A stretch of DNA of 64,000 nucleotides from Firmicutes bacterium CAG:24053_14 (GTDB lineage Bacteria > Bacillota > Clostridia > Oscillospirales > Oscillospiraceae): positions 189,776 through 253,775 of the forward strand of contig MNSZ01000046.1 in assembly GCA_001916715.1 (NCBI GenBank), in the 5' to 3' direction. Both the position numbers and the translations under genes were made by a program. The notes beneath the pieces are model-generated. The model made no database searches, was not told where the DNA came from, and was given only the letters and a program-made list of their open reading frames with translations. Of the stretch, positions 24,614 to 33,930 are shown one piece after another. The first letter of the stretch is position 1, and each line of letters starts with the position of its first letter.

Positions 24614-25237
24614 TTATTTCAGCTTATTCTGAAGCTTTTTGTACAGCTCGTCATAGCGCTCGGTGCAGTCGGCAATGGCAAGCTCAGGCTCGCGGCGCAT
24701 TGCCCTGGAGTTAACATCGCCGGAGATGAGCGTTGAGTAGTGATATCTCTGAAGCTTCACGCACTCCATCGCACTGCGGCCGATGGAAACGGCAGCCGCC
24801 GCATCGGCACAGGCCTCGGGCGCGAGCTTATCGGAAACGGACTCTATCATGTCGATGAGCTTTATCATGCCGTAGAGCACCTCGTCGATCTCCGAGCACG
24901 CGGCAAACACGCCGCCTTCGATGCAGGCCTGACTTTTGCCCTCGGCGACCTCCTTATCCCACTCGGCGCGCGATTGCAGTTCCTGATCGACGGTCTTGAG
25001 GAAAAACTTGCGCAGGACCTCGATAAAATGCTCGGCGTTTTTCATTTCCGCATCCTCAAGCCCCGACTTGCGCAGCGCCTTTACCGCAAGCGCCGCCGCT
25101 TCCGCCGCGATCTCGGCCGAAACGTTGCTGAGCCACATGCGCCCGTCCTTCTGCGCGACGTCGGCAGTGAAGTCCCTGACCGATCTATCGGAATAGAGGT
25201 CTATCTTCAGGCTGCTGACATCAATGTCTTTGTTCAT
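24614..25237 (-). CDS. All-helical protein, cyclodeaminase (FTCD-C)-like
   Basis: 207 residues, predicted almost entirely helical, with repeated alanine-rich helices (AEIAAEAAALAVKALRK, PEACADAAAAVSIGRSAMECVK). The pattern recalls the formiminotetrahydrofolate cyclodeaminase/cyclohydrolase fold, but I see no clear active-site motif, so the assignment is tentative. Its start overlaps the stop of the upstream gene by four bases, so it is translationally coupled as the last gene of a three-gene unit of unknown purpose. Confidence 0.45.
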   Translation of the reverse strand: MNKDIDVSSLKIDLYSDRSVRDFTADVAQKDGRMWLSNVSAEIAAEAAALAVKALRKSGLEDAEMKNAEHFIEVLRKFFLKTVDQELQSRAEWDKEVAEGKSQACIEGGVFAACSEIDEVLYGMIKLIDMIESVSDKLAPEACADAAAAVSIGRSAMECVKLQRYHYSTLISGDVNSRAMRREPELAIADCTERYDELYKKLQNKLK

Positions 25238-26103
25238 AATCTTACTCTCCTTTTTAAAGCAATGCCCAGCGCGAGCGCTGCGCAGCCGAGAGCCGCACCT
25301 GCCGCCGCCTTGAGCATATACTGCTGATTCATGTTAAGACCCTTCCTGAATCCGATGCAGCCTTCCCTGCCCTCGCCCGTTTGCAGGAAAATGAGGATAT
25401 TTTCGAGCTTTGCCGCACGAGAAAACGTTCCGCTCATGCCCTCACGGCTGAGCGCAAGCACCGTAAGTCCGACAAGCGAAGGGAGATTTGAAAAGCGCTG
25501 CTTTCCACCTGCGGCGAAGAACTTTTTCTCGGCATGGTAGGCGCGTGTGTACGCTCGGTTGAGACGGCTGTAGCAGCCGGGGAAATCATCGGCTTTGATA
25601 TCGGTCTCGCTCACCGTTTTGCCGTTGACACTCACGGAAAGATGAGCGTCCATACTCTCCGGCAGGCCTTTTTTGCCGAAGGTGGGCAGAGCATTGTGCC
25701 GAATGTCTATATTCGTGACCGACGTTTTGCCGAGCACCTCGTGGATATTCTCCGCGATAAGGCCGCCGGCATCGGACGAAATTTTAACAAGCTCCTGCTC
25801 TGAGCCGCCGTCGCGGCCGCTGTCACGAAGGACGGCGAAAAACGCCGACGCACCGCTGAGTATCTCAAAAACATGCAAACAGCCGGTCGTTCCGGCGTCC
25901 TTATAGATCTGCGAAAACTCAGTGAACGGTCTGTTTATGAGTTTATCACGAAGTGAGCGCTCCAGGCAAGCAAAATCGCAGCTTTTGCCCTGCGAGCCGC
26001 AGCTTTCCTCGTCGATCGTAAGCGAGACTATGCGCGCGCTTTCGTCAAGCTCTGCGCGCACGGCGATCGGCACCTCGCGGTAAAGGCCGCCGAAGCGATA
26101 CAT
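25234..26103 (-). CDS. Unknown protein with a C-terminal membrane anchor
   Basis: 289 residues, not recognised. Most of the protein is soluble and rich in charged residues. Two cysteine-containing stretches occur near residues 35-47 (ESCGSQGKSCDFAC). The C-terminus (KAAAGAALGCAALALGIALKRRVRL) is a membrane segment with a basic end, so the bulk probably stays in the cytoplasm as a tail-anchored protein. It lies in the middle of a coupled unit with the helical protein below and a small ORF above. Confidence 0.6.
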   Translation of the reverse strand: MYRFGGLYREVPIAVRAELDESARIVSLTIDEESCGSQGKSCDFACLERSLRDKLINRPFTEFSQIYKDAGTTGCLHVFEILSGASAFFAVLRDSGRDGGSEQELVKISSDAGGLIAENIHEVLGKTSVTNIDIRHNALPTFGKKGLPESMDAHLSVSVNGKTVSETDIKADDFPGCYSRLNRAYTRAYHAEKKFFAAGGKQRFSNLPSLVGLTVLALSREGMSGTFSRAAKLENILIFLQTGEGREGCIGFRKGLNMNQQYMLKAAAGAALGCAALALGIALKRRVRL

Positions 26104-26109
26104 GCTCTT

Positions 26110-26274
26110 TTACCATGATACTATCTCAAAGCCTGCCGGCAGCTTTCGGCACACAGTACCGCGATAGCGCGTTATGAAATTCTTCTTTTCCCTGCTGTGT
26201 ATATCAAACACAAAGCACGGAGATTTGAACACGTCGAGCTGCGAAAGCTCGGGCAGTCTGTCGGTTTTAAGCAT
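26110..26274 (-). CDS. Possible 54-residue protein heading the unknown operon
   Basis: Starts at MLKTDRLPE behind AAGAAGG and ends six bases before the next gene. It contains one CFVFDIHSREKKNF stretch and no known motif. Position and spacing support it being a gene, but its short length leaves doubt. Confidence 0.4.
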   Translation of the reverse strand: MLKTDRLPELSQLDVFKSPCFVFDIHSREKKNFITRYRGTVCRKLPAGFEIVSW

Positions 26275-26332
26275 CACCGAGCACCTTCTTTGCCGCGGCA
26301 AAATTGTCAAACTTTTGGCTATTATTAACGTT

Positions 26333-26373
26333 CTAAAGCTCCCCGAACGGGGAGCTTTAGCTTTATTTATTTT
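26333..26373 (+). terminator. Strong hairpin with U-tract in plus orientation
   Basis: Arms CTAAAGCTCCCC and GGGGAGCTTTAG with a GAAC loop, followed by CTTTATTTATTTT. Both flanking genes are on the minus strand, so its orientation is unexpected; it may also function as a hairpin in the minus-strand leader. Confidence 0.6.
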
Positions 26374-26378
26374 CTATT

Positions 26379-26532
26379 GCTTTCGGGCGCCATGGGTGAG
26401 TTTTAGCCCTTTAGTCTGACCGAGGAAAAATTCGTTCAGAGCGGCTGAAACGCCCGACGGGAATACTTTTTGTATTTCCTAGGGCTTTCGGGCGCTATGG
26501 GCGGATTTTAACCGGTCAGCTCACCCGGTCAG
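26379..26532. repeat. Intergenic repeat block with terminal inverted repeats
   Basis: Two imperfect 30-bp direct repeats beginning GCTTTCGGGCGC lie at 26379 and 26484. Between and around them are CTGACCG at 26416 and its inverse CGGTCAG at 26513, with a further CGGTCAG at 26526 overlapping the yifB stop. The layout resembles a small non-autonomous mobile repeat. Confidence 0.5.
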
Positions 26533-28046
26533 GCCTCGCGGAAGTCATAAGTGCGGTACTGTATAGCTTCCGCTATGTGCATCGCGCCTATAGTCTCCTC
26601 GCCTTCAAGGTCGGCTATCGTTCGTGCGACGCGCAGGATGCGGTCGTAGCTGCGAGCGGTAAGACCCATGCGGTCGAAAGCATCGTGCATGAGCTGCTCG
26701 CACTCGGGCGTGAGAAGGCAGTATGCGTTGAGCGCCTTTGTGCCCATGCCGGCGTTGCTGAGAATGCCGGTGCCCTCAAAGCGCTTGCGCTGGATAAGGC
26801 GCGCTACGTCAACGCGGCGCTTTATATCGGCAGAGCTTTCCGCAGGCGCGCGGTTTTTAAGCTCCTCGTACTCCAACGCCGGAGCCTCGACGATGATATC
26901 AATGCGGTCAAGCAGCGGCCCGGAGATGCGGCTGTGATATGCGCGCACCTCGTTTGCAGAGCAGCGGCAGCGCCCCGACGGATGGCCGTACCAGCCGCAT
27001 TTGCACGGATTCATTGCGCACACGAGCATGAAGTTTGCCGGAAAGGTCTCGGTCCCGGCAACACGTGAGACGGTGACCTCGCCGTCCTCAAGCGGCTGGC
27101 GCAGCACCTCAAGCACATCCTTTCGAAACTCCGGCAGCTCATCAAGAAACAGCACGCCGTTGTGCGCAAGGCTGATCTCGCCCGGGCGTGGGACCGCTCC
27201 GCCGCCGGACATGGCAGCGCCCGAAACGGTATGGTGCGGCGCACGGAACGGACGCGCGGATATGATGGGATTGTTCTTCCCCGTCAGCCCGGCAACGGAA
27301 TAGATCTCAGTGGATTTGAGCATTTCCTCCCGCGTCATATCCGGCAATATGCCGGGCAGGCGCTTGCTCATCATGCTCTTGCCGGCGCCCGGAGGACCAA
27401 CCATGAGTATGTTGTGTCCGCCGGCCGCGGCAATCTCCATAGCACGCTTTACGTTCTCCTGTCCCTTGACATCCGAAAAGTCAGGATATTTGACCGTCGC
27501 CGGGTCGAGCTTCGGTATATCCATCGGCTTTATGCGAAATTCGCCCCTGAGATGCGCGATAAGCTCGGACACATTCTCAATGGGATACACCGTCACTCCC
27601 TCGGCATATGACGCTTCCTGTGCGTTATCGGCAGGCACGAACAGCTCACGCACACCTTCGCGCGCGGCGGCGACTGCCATGGGCAGCGCACCGCTGACCG
27701 GCCGAAGCGTTCCGTTGAGCGAAAGCTCTCCGAAAAATGCGCAGTCGGACTTCGGCTGACGTATCACTCCCGTTGCGGCAAGAATGCCGAGCATTATCGG
27801 CAGATCGTACACCGTTCCGGCCTTTTTTGTGTCCGCCGGCGCAAGATTGACCGTGACGCGGCTGACCGGGAACTTGAAGCCGTTTGATTTTATCGCGGCG
27901 CGCACCCTCTCGCGCGCCTCCCTGACTGCGGCGTCGGGCAGGCCGACGATATCAAAATTCACAAGGCCGTTGGACACGAAAACCTCAACGGAAACGCCGT
28001 AGCCGCCGATGCCCTTAACGCCGAGCGATCTTATCGTTGCAAGCAT
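26529..28046 (-). CDS. YifB/ComM family Mg-chelatase-like AAA+ ATPase
   Basis: 505 residues, full length. The N-terminal Lon-protease-like ChlI domain covers about residues 1-165. The AAA+ domain has Walker A GPPGAGKS near residue 217 and Walker B VLFLDELPEF near 290. A C-terminal Mg-chelatase domain follows, including the zinc-binding-like NPCKCGWYGHPSGRCRCS. ComM of Vibrio is a branch-migration helicase that helps integrate transformed DNA; most YifB proteins are unstudied. It is 64 bases after aspS, separated by a terminator. Confidence 0.9.
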   Translation of the reverse strand: MLATIRSLGVKGIGGYGVSVEVFVSNGLVNFDIVGLPDAAVREARERVRAAIKSNGFKFPVSRVTVNLAPADTKKAGTVYDLPIMLGILAATGVIRQPKSDCAFFGELSLNGTLRPVSGALPMAVAAAREGVRELFVPADNAQEASYAEGVTVYPIENVSELIAHLRGEFRIKPMDIPKLDPATVKYPDFSDVKGQENVKRAMEIAAAGGHNILMVGPPGAGKSMMSKRLPGILPDMTREEMLKSTEIYSVAGLTGKNNPIISARPFRAPHHTVSGAAMSGGGAVPRPGEISLAHNGVLFLDELPEFRKDVLEVLRQPLEDGEVTVSRVAGTETFPANFMLVCAMNPCKCGWYGHPSGRCRCSANEVRAYHSRISGPLLDRIDIIVEAPALEYEELKNRAPAESSADIKRRVDVARLIQRKRFEGTGILSNAGMGTKALNAYCLLTPECEQLMHDAFDRMGLTARSYDRILRVARTIADLEGEETIGAMHIAEAIQYRTYDFREA

Positions 28047-28065
28047 ATTTTACCACCACTGTTTT

Positions 28066-28097
28066 CAAAAATAGGGACTGCGGAAAAATGCAGTCCC
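28066..28097 (-). terminator. Terminator of the aspS transcript
   Basis: Minus-strand arms GGGACTGC and GCAGTCCC followed by TATTTTTG, 14 bases past the aspS stop. Confidence 0.8.
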
Positions 28098-28110
28098 TTT
28101 ATAATTTTTC

Positions 28111-29846
28111 TTATTCTTCGACGGGGCAGGTTATAGCTATGTTCAGCTCGTCAAGCTGCTTCTGCTCAACCGTGGAGGGTGCGCCCATCATGACATCCTG
28201 CGCGTTCTTGTTCATCGGGAACGGGATGATCTCGCGGATGGAGTCCTCGCCGGCAAGCAGCATAACCATGCGGTCAACGCCCGGGGCGATACCGGCATGA
28301 GGGGGTGCGCCGTAGCAGAAGGCATTGTACATAGCCGGGAACTTGGCCTTAACGTCGTCCTCACCGAGGCGAACCATTTCAAACGCCTTTATCATGATCT
28401 CGGGATCGTGGTTACGCACTGCGCCCGAGGACAGCTCAACGCCGTTACACACGAGGTCATACTGGAACGCGGTGATCGAAAGCGGATCGACCTCGCCGCG
28501 CTCGGCCTTTTCGAGGATCTCCAGACCGCCGTTGGGCATGGAGAACGGGTTGTGGCAGAACTCAAGCTCGCCGGACTCCTCGCCGATCTCGTACATCGGG
28601 AAATCGACGATCCAGCAGAACTCGTAGCGCTCCTTATCCATATGGCCGGGAACCGCCGCGCCGAGCATCTTGCGCATAACGCCTGCGGTCTTCTGCGCCT
28701 CGCCCTTCTTGCCTGCCGTTACGCCGACAAGGCAGCCGGGCTTGAGACCGAGAGCCTCGGTGAGGGCAGCCTTCTTATCCTGAAGGAACTTTGCAACGCC
28801 GCCGGCAAGCTCGCCGTTTTCATCGACCTTGAACCAGTAGGGCTTCATGCCTGCCTGGACCTCAACGTCAGCGCAGACCTTGTCGATCTGCTTGCGCGTC
28901 AAGTCGCAGCCGGTGACAACGATCGCCTTGACGGTGTTGCCCTCGGCAAAGGGAGCAAAATCGGTGCCGGACACGAGCGCGGTGATATCCTCAACAACGA
29001 GGTCGATGCGCAGGTCGGGCTTATCCGAGCCGTACTTTTCCATCGACTCGTTGTAGCCGATGCGGCGGAAGGGCGCCTTGTTGGATATGTTGTATGTTCC
29101 GAACTTTTCAAAAATTGGGGGCAGGACATCCTCAATGACCGCAAAAACATCCTCCTGGCCGGCAAACGACATCTCCATATCGAGCTGATAGAACTCGCCG
29201 GGTGAACGGTCGCCGCGCGCGTCCTCATCGCGGAAGCAGGGCGCAATCTGGAAATAGCGGTCGAAGCCGGAGGCCATCAGCAGCTGCTTGAACTGCTGGG
29301 GCGCCTGGGGCAGCGCGCGCCCTCGGGTGATGAGGCGGTGAGGATAGGTGTTGTTATCTCGAGGAAATCGTGCTCCATCATCGCCTTGCGCAGGGCGGCG
29401 ATAACATTGCAGCGGAGGATTATATTCTGCTTTACGGCCGGATTTCTCAGGTCGAGGTAGCGGTATTTAAGACGTGTGGTCTCGTCGGCCTCGCGGCTGC
29501 GGTTTATTTCAAACGGCAGCTCGTTATAGCGGCAGCGGCCGAGAACTTCGATCTTTTCGGGAACGACCTCGATATCACCGGTGGGGAGCTTGGGGTTTTT
29601 GCTCGCGCGCTCGCGAACGGTGCCCTCGACGGAGATGGTGCTCTCTTTATTTATGCCCTTTATGACCTTCATCATATCCTCGGTCTCGATGACGACCTGC
29701 GTCGTGCCGTAAAAATCGCGGACGATGACAAATGCAAAGTTCTGTCCTACCTCGCGGACGTTCTCCATCCATCCGACGATCTTGACCTTTTCTCCGACGT
29801 TTTCAATGCGGAGCTGATTGCAGGTATGGGTTCTTGACTGTGTCAT
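28111..29846 (-). pseudogene. aspS: Aspartyl-tRNA synthetase, disrupted by a small frameshifting deletion
   Basis: The N-terminal part (start MTQSRTH behind GGAGG) holds the anticodon-binding OB-fold and class II motif 1 up to ILTASSPEGAR. The reading then shifts and stops at 29277. The other frame resumes with LPQAPQQFKQLLMASGFDRYFQIAPCFRDEDARGDRSPGEF and continues to the normal C-terminus. Intact family members have about 15 more residues between GAR and LPQAPQ, so roughly 46 bases are missing near 29311. The rest is full length and not decayed. Either a sequencing or assembly error, a rare strain variant, or a second aspS elsewhere explains this. The gene pairs with hisS as in many Firmicutes. 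Confidence 0.85.
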
Positions 29847-29860
29847 TTCTTCTGCCTCCA

Positions 29861-31216
29861 TTATTCTTTGATAACCGCGGCACGCGCGCGATCATCCATG
29901 TCATTCTTTATGAGCGACGCAGCGTCGGCAAAGCCGAGCTTTGTCTGCTCGCCGGTGGTCATATTCTTAACGGCAACGACGTTTTCCGCGATCTCGTCCT
30001 CGCCGATGAGGATCACATATGGAATGCCGAGCTTATCGGCATAGCTCATTTTTGCCTTGAACTTTTTCTGCTCGCAGTAGAGCTGAGTCCTCACCCCTGC
30101 ATCACGCAGCGCCGTTGCTGCAGCAATGGCGTAGCCGAGATCCTCGGCCATGGGGATAACGAGCGCATCGGCAGGAGCCGACACGGTCTCGTCCGAGAGC
30201 ATGCCCTGCTCGTTGAGGACATAGAAAAGGCGTGTAAGGCCGATGGATATGCCTACGCCGGGCAGCTTTTTATCGGTGTAGTATCCGGCAAGATCATCGT
30301 ATCTGCCGCCGGAGCAGATCGAGCCTATCTCGGGGTGAGCAGTCATTTCGGTTTCGTAAACCGTACCGGTGTAATAATCAAGGCCGCGCGCTATCGAAAG
30401 GTCGATAGCGAAGTTTTCCTCCGGGACGCCGAAATCGGCAAGATATCGTGTCACGGTCTTAAGCTCCTCAAGGCCCTCGTCAAACAGCTCGTCCATGCCC
30501 TTATAGCGCTCAAGTCCGGCAATGACCTCGGCATTCGTGCCGCTTATGGCCATGAAGTCCATAACGTCGTCGGCCTTGTGCGAGAACATGTGCAGCTCAT
30601 CCATAAGAAGCTGGCGAACCTTGTTGGGGCCGATCTTATCGAGTTTATCGACCGTGCGCATTATATCGCCGGCCTTTTCGCTCATGCCGGCAAGGCTGTA
30701 AAACCCGTTTAAGAGCTTACGGTTATTGACCTTTATCTTAAAGCCTCTGAGTCCGAGTGCGGTGAAGGTTCGATAGATTATCGCCGGGATCTCCGCCTCG
30801 TTTATGATATCGAGCTTACCGTCGCCGATGATATCGATATCGGCCTGATAAAACTCGCGGAAGCGGCCGCGCTGCGCTCTTTCGCCTCGGTAGACCTTGC
30901 CTATCTGATAGCGGCGGAACGGGAATGTCAGGTGTCCGTAGTTTGCAGCGACGAATTTTGCAAGCGGAACAGTCAGGTCAAAGCGCAGCGCAAGGTCGCT
31001 GTCGCCCTTATTGAATCTGTATATCTGCTTTTCGGTCTCGCCGCCACCCTTTGCAAGCAGCACCTCCGCCGATTCGATCACCGGCGTGTCAAGCGGCGCA
31101 AAGCCATAAACGGAGTAGCTCTTCCTGAGCGTCTCCATCATTTTTTCCATCTTTATCTGGTCTGCCGGAAGCAGCTCCATGAAGCCCGACAGGGTTCTCG
31201 GCGCAACTTTTGCCAT
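29861..31216 (-). CDS. hisS: Histidyl-tRNA synthetase
   Basis: 451 residues started at MAKVAPR; a TTG seven codons earlier lies within the binding-site region. Class II features are present: motif 2 in KVYRGERAQRGRFREFYQADIDIIG, the histidine-specific RGLDYYTGTVYE, and motif 3 in GVGISIGLTRL. The C-terminal anticodon-binding domain is intact. It is translated 14 bases before aspS in the same transcript. There is no T-box leader: the gap to mgsA is under 90 bases and holds only one hairpin. Confidence 0.95.
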   Translation of the reverse strand: MAKVAPRTLSGFMELLPADQIKMEKMMETLRKSYSVYGFAPLDTPVIESAEVLLAKGGGETEKQIYRFNKGDSDLALRFDLTVPLAKFVAANYGHLTFPFRRYQIGKVYRGERAQRGRFREFYQADIDIIGDGKLDIINEAEIPAIIYRTFTALGLRGFKIKVNNRKLLNGFYSLAGMSEKAGDIMRTVDKLDKIGPNKVRQLLMDELHMFSHKADDVMDFMAISGTNAEVIAGLERYKGMDELFDEGLEELKTVTRYLADFGVPEENFAIDLSIARGLDYYTGTVYETEMTAHPEIGSICSGGRYDDLAGYYTDKKLPGVGISIGLTRLFYVLNEQGMLSDETVSAPADALVIPMAEDLGYAIAAATALRDAGVRTQLYCEQKKFKAKMSYADKLGIPYVILIGEDEIAENVVAVKNMTTGEQTKLGFADAASLIKNDMDDRARAAVIKE

Positions 31217-31242
31217 ACTTAATTTTATTCCTTTCAATCACT

Positions 31243-31275
31243 AAATGCTGCTATTGCTTGAGCAATAACAGCATT
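31243..31275 (-). terminator. Hairpin between mgsA and hisS
   Basis: Nearly perfect 15-bp stem (AATGCTG, ATTGCT and their complements) with a two-base loop. The U-tract is weak, so partial termination or processing is possible. Confidence 0.5.
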
Positions 31276-31299
31276 CGAGTTTTAATTCGGCGATGCAGC

Positions 31300-31704
31300 C
31301 TACCTGCGCTTTGGATTGACGATATTGCGCCAGTCAAGATCACCGCGCCGCAGGCCCTGAACGAGCACCTCCGCGGTTGCCGCATTGGTTGCAAACGGGA
31401 TCTGATACTGATCGCACAGGCGTTCGATCTTGTTGATATCGTCAAATCCGCCGGGGTTTGACGGGTCGCAGAAGAACAGCACAAGATCGATCTCGTTATA
31501 TGATATTCTTGCTCCGATCTGCTGGGCGCCGCCCTGGTCGGCATGCAGATAAAGCGTCACGGGAAGTCCCGTTGCTTCGGATACAAGCTTGCCCGTCGTG
31601 TTGGTTGCGCAGACTGAATGCTCGGCCAGAATACCACAATAAGCTATGCAGAACTGGACCATCAGTTCCTTCTTTCTGTCATGTGCCATAAGTGCAATAT
31701 TCAT
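31300..31704 (-). CDS. mgsA: Methylglyoxal synthase
   Basis: 134 residues, near the usual 150. It begins IALMAHDRKKELMVQF, and carries TNTTGKLV for phosphate binding, GGAQQIGARI, and DLVLFFCDPSNP with the catalytic aspartate pattern. The enzyme turns dihydroxyacetone phosphate into methylglyoxal, releasing phosphate when sugar phosphates build up. It lies between mrdA and hisS, a context often seen in clostridia where the shape genes and mgsA are linked. Confidence 0.93.
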   Translation of the reverse strand: MNIALMAHDRKKELMVQFCIAYCGILAEHSVCATNTTGKLVSEATGLPVTLYLHADQGGAQQIGARISYNEIDLVLFFCDPSNPGGFDDINKIERLCDQYQIPFATNAATAEVLVQGLRRGDLDWRNIVNPKRR

Positions 31705-31829
31705 AAGCTTCCCTCGATTCTGTTTGCGAAATTTCCTATTATAAAACTTCTTTTTATAATTTCTTTTTTATTATATACAATACTGCCGTTTCTTTCAACG
31801 CCTTTTTTGACAAAAAGCGCGGTTTTTTA

Positions 31830-33917
31830 TCACTGCAGCAGTTCGCCTTCGACATCGGTAACGTCGGTTGCGGACTTCAGACTGAAGTAAGCCTCCAGTA
31901 TTTCCTGCGCGATGACCGAGCAGTTTGCGCCCGCGCCGCCCTTCTGAACAACGATGGCCATTGCGATCTCAGGATCGTCAAAGGGCGCATAGCAGATGAA
32001 GATACCGTCGTTTGCTATGCTGTCGCCCTTCTGGGCGGTGCCGGTTTTTGCTGCAACGCTCGTTATGCTGTAGCTTGGCAGGCTTGATTTGCCGACAAGC
32101 CGCATGCCCTCGTGGACGGCGTCCCAGTTATATTGCGCGGTTTCGACCTTGCTGAGCACCTCGTCCTCGCGTTCATGCACGTTATCGCCGTAGCTGTAGC
32201 TGCGCACGGATTTGAGTATCGACGCGCTGTGGCGCTCGCCGCCGTTTGCAACGGCTGCGCAATACTCGGCAAGCTGCAGCGGCGTAAACAGGCTGTCGGA
32301 CTGGCCGATAGCCGCCTGCATGGTCTGGCCTATCGTCCACGGTTCGCCGGTAAGCTCTTCATGGTTTTTCGCGTTTGCCATGTTGCCGGTGGATTCGGGC
32401 AGCTCAATGCCGGTGCTCTCGCCGAGGCCGAATTCGGCCGCGTATTTATCGAGCTTATCTATGCCGAGGTCATGTCCTGCCGAATAGAAGAATATATTGC
32501 AGGAGTTCTGGATAGCGCCGGTGACGTTCAGATAGCCGTGAGTCAGCTTCTGATTGTTCTGCGTATATATCCAGCAGTATGGCGCAAATCCGTACTGAGC
32601 ATAGCGCGTATATTGGCCTCTACATTCAATCGTCGTTCCGGTGTTTATTATTCCCTCGGTCAGCGAGGCTATCGCCGTGCAGGGCTTGAAGGTTGAGCCG
32701 GGCGCATAGCCGCCCTGAAGCGCGCGGTTATAAAGCGGAGCGTTTTTATCCGCAAGCAGCTCATTGTATTTTTCCAGCAGCTCGGACGGATCGTAGGTTG
32801 GCCAGTTTGCAATGGCAAGCGGCTCGCCTGTTTTTACATTTACAACGACCACGGAGGCACCGTCGATAACATCCTGCTTTTCCTTATATGTTCCGCTGGC
32901 TATCTGCTGCTCTTTCTTTGAGTCTATCTTTGCCTGGATGGAGGCCACGCCGTTTTCAAGCGCAAGCTCGGCGGCCTCCTGCAGGGCAATATCTATCGTC
33001 AGATACACATTGTTGCCCGGTTCCGGCTCTTCGATATATTCCTTGCTTATTACCGTGCCGTCGGAAGCGGAGGTCGTGCGCACGGTACCGTTTGTTCCGT
33101 GCAGGTATTTTTCAAAGGCATATTCCGCGCCATCCTTGCCGACGGCGGCATCGGCGGAATAGCCCTGATCTTTATACTTTGCATAATCACTGTCGCTCAT
33201 TGCGCCGGTGTAGCCGAGGATGTGCGCGGCAGCTGAGGTAGCATATTCACGGACGTATGATTCTTTTATATTGACGCCCTCGATGTTGTTTTCGCGCAGC
33301 GTGGCTATGAGCTTCATATCCGCGTCCTTGACGAAAATATAGTCCGAGGTATTTATGAGATATCGCACGTTTATAGCATAGCGCACGCCGGCGATGATCC
33401 TCGCCTCTTCGGCGGTGTAGTTGCTGTCGATCTCATAGCGGTCGCGCATGCTCGAGAGTATCTCGACGGCGCTTGCGTTTTCCTTGACTTTGTTTGTCTT
33501 TATATAAGCGTCAAGCCGCGCCTGATCCTGCTCGCTGACGTTTTCAAACTCAAACGGAGGACTTTTCGTTATCGGCAGATCGTCGATGTAATCGTCGCCG
33601 TAATCGCGGATCATGTTGACAAGCTTCAATATGACGGCGTTTGAATCAACGCTGTCGTCATTTGGAAAAAGCTCGTCTGTATTTATTGTCAGGTCATAGC
33701 ACGATTTATTGGTCACAAGCACTCTGCCGTAGCGGTCAAGGATATTGCCGCGCGCGGCGGTAACTGTGCTTGTCGTTACCATGTTGTTGCGGCTTTCCTC
33801 ATAGTACTTTTCGCCCTCGATTATCTGGAGCTTGTACAGTGCAACGACATACACCGTGATCAGCATCGCAAACACCAGTGCAAGCGCTATAAGTCTTTCT
33901 TTCTTAATTATGTTCAT
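31830..33917 (-). CDS. mrdA: Penicillin-binding protein 2, elongasome transpeptidase
   Basis: 695 residues. N-terminal membrane anchor (residues about 10-30), PBP dimerisation domain starting with ARGNILDRYGRVL, then the transpeptidase domain: STFK with the acyl-accepting Ser408, SCN at 472, KTGTAQ at 624. It cross-links peptidoglycan during cylindrical growth together with RodA and MreC. It directly follows mreD with a 13-base gap, and its low-complexity end is normal. The region around residues 325-345 is an insert relative to short PBP2 proteins. Confidence 0.94.
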   Translation of the reverse strand: MNIIKKERLIALALVFAMLITVYVVALYKLQIIEGEKYYEESRNNMVTTSTVTAARGNILDRYGRVLVTNKSCYDLTINTDELFPNDDSVDSNAVILKLVNMIRDYGDDYIDDLPITKSPPFEFENVSEQDQARLDAYIKTNKVKENASAVEILSSMRDRYEIDSNYTAEEARIIAGVRYAINVRYLINTSDYIFVKDADMKLIATLRENNIEGVNIKESYVREYATSAAAHILGYTGAMSDSDYAKYKDQGYSADAAVGKDGAEYAFEKYLHGTNGTVRTTSASDGTVISKEYIEEPEPGNNVYLTIDIALQEAAELALENGVASIQAKIDSKKEQQIASGTYKEKQDVIDGASVVVVNVKTGEPLAIANWPTYDPSELLEKYNELLADKNAPLYNRALQGGYAPGSTFKPCTAIASLTEGIINTGTTIECRGQYTRYAQYGFAPYCWIYTQNNQKLTHGYLNVTGAIQNSCNIFFYSAGHDLGIDKLDKYAAEFGLGESTGIELPESTGNMANAKNHEELTGEPWTIGQTMQAAIGQSDSLFTPLQLAEYCAAVANGGERHSASILKSVRSYSYGDNVHEREDEVLSKVETAQYNWDAVHEGMRLVGKSSLPSYSITSVAAKTGTAQKGDSIANDGIFICYAPFDDPEIAMAIVVQKGGAGANCSVIAQEILEAYFSLKSATDVTDVEGELLQ

Positions 33918-33930
33918 CGGGTATCCTCAA

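Noticed and set aside
26333..26532. CRISPR array
   Set aside because: Only two imperfect repeats with one spacer-sized interval and no cas genes anywhere in the window.
29861..31300. T-box riboswitch ahead of hisS-aspS
   Set aside because: The gap to mgsA is too short and contains only one simple hairpin.
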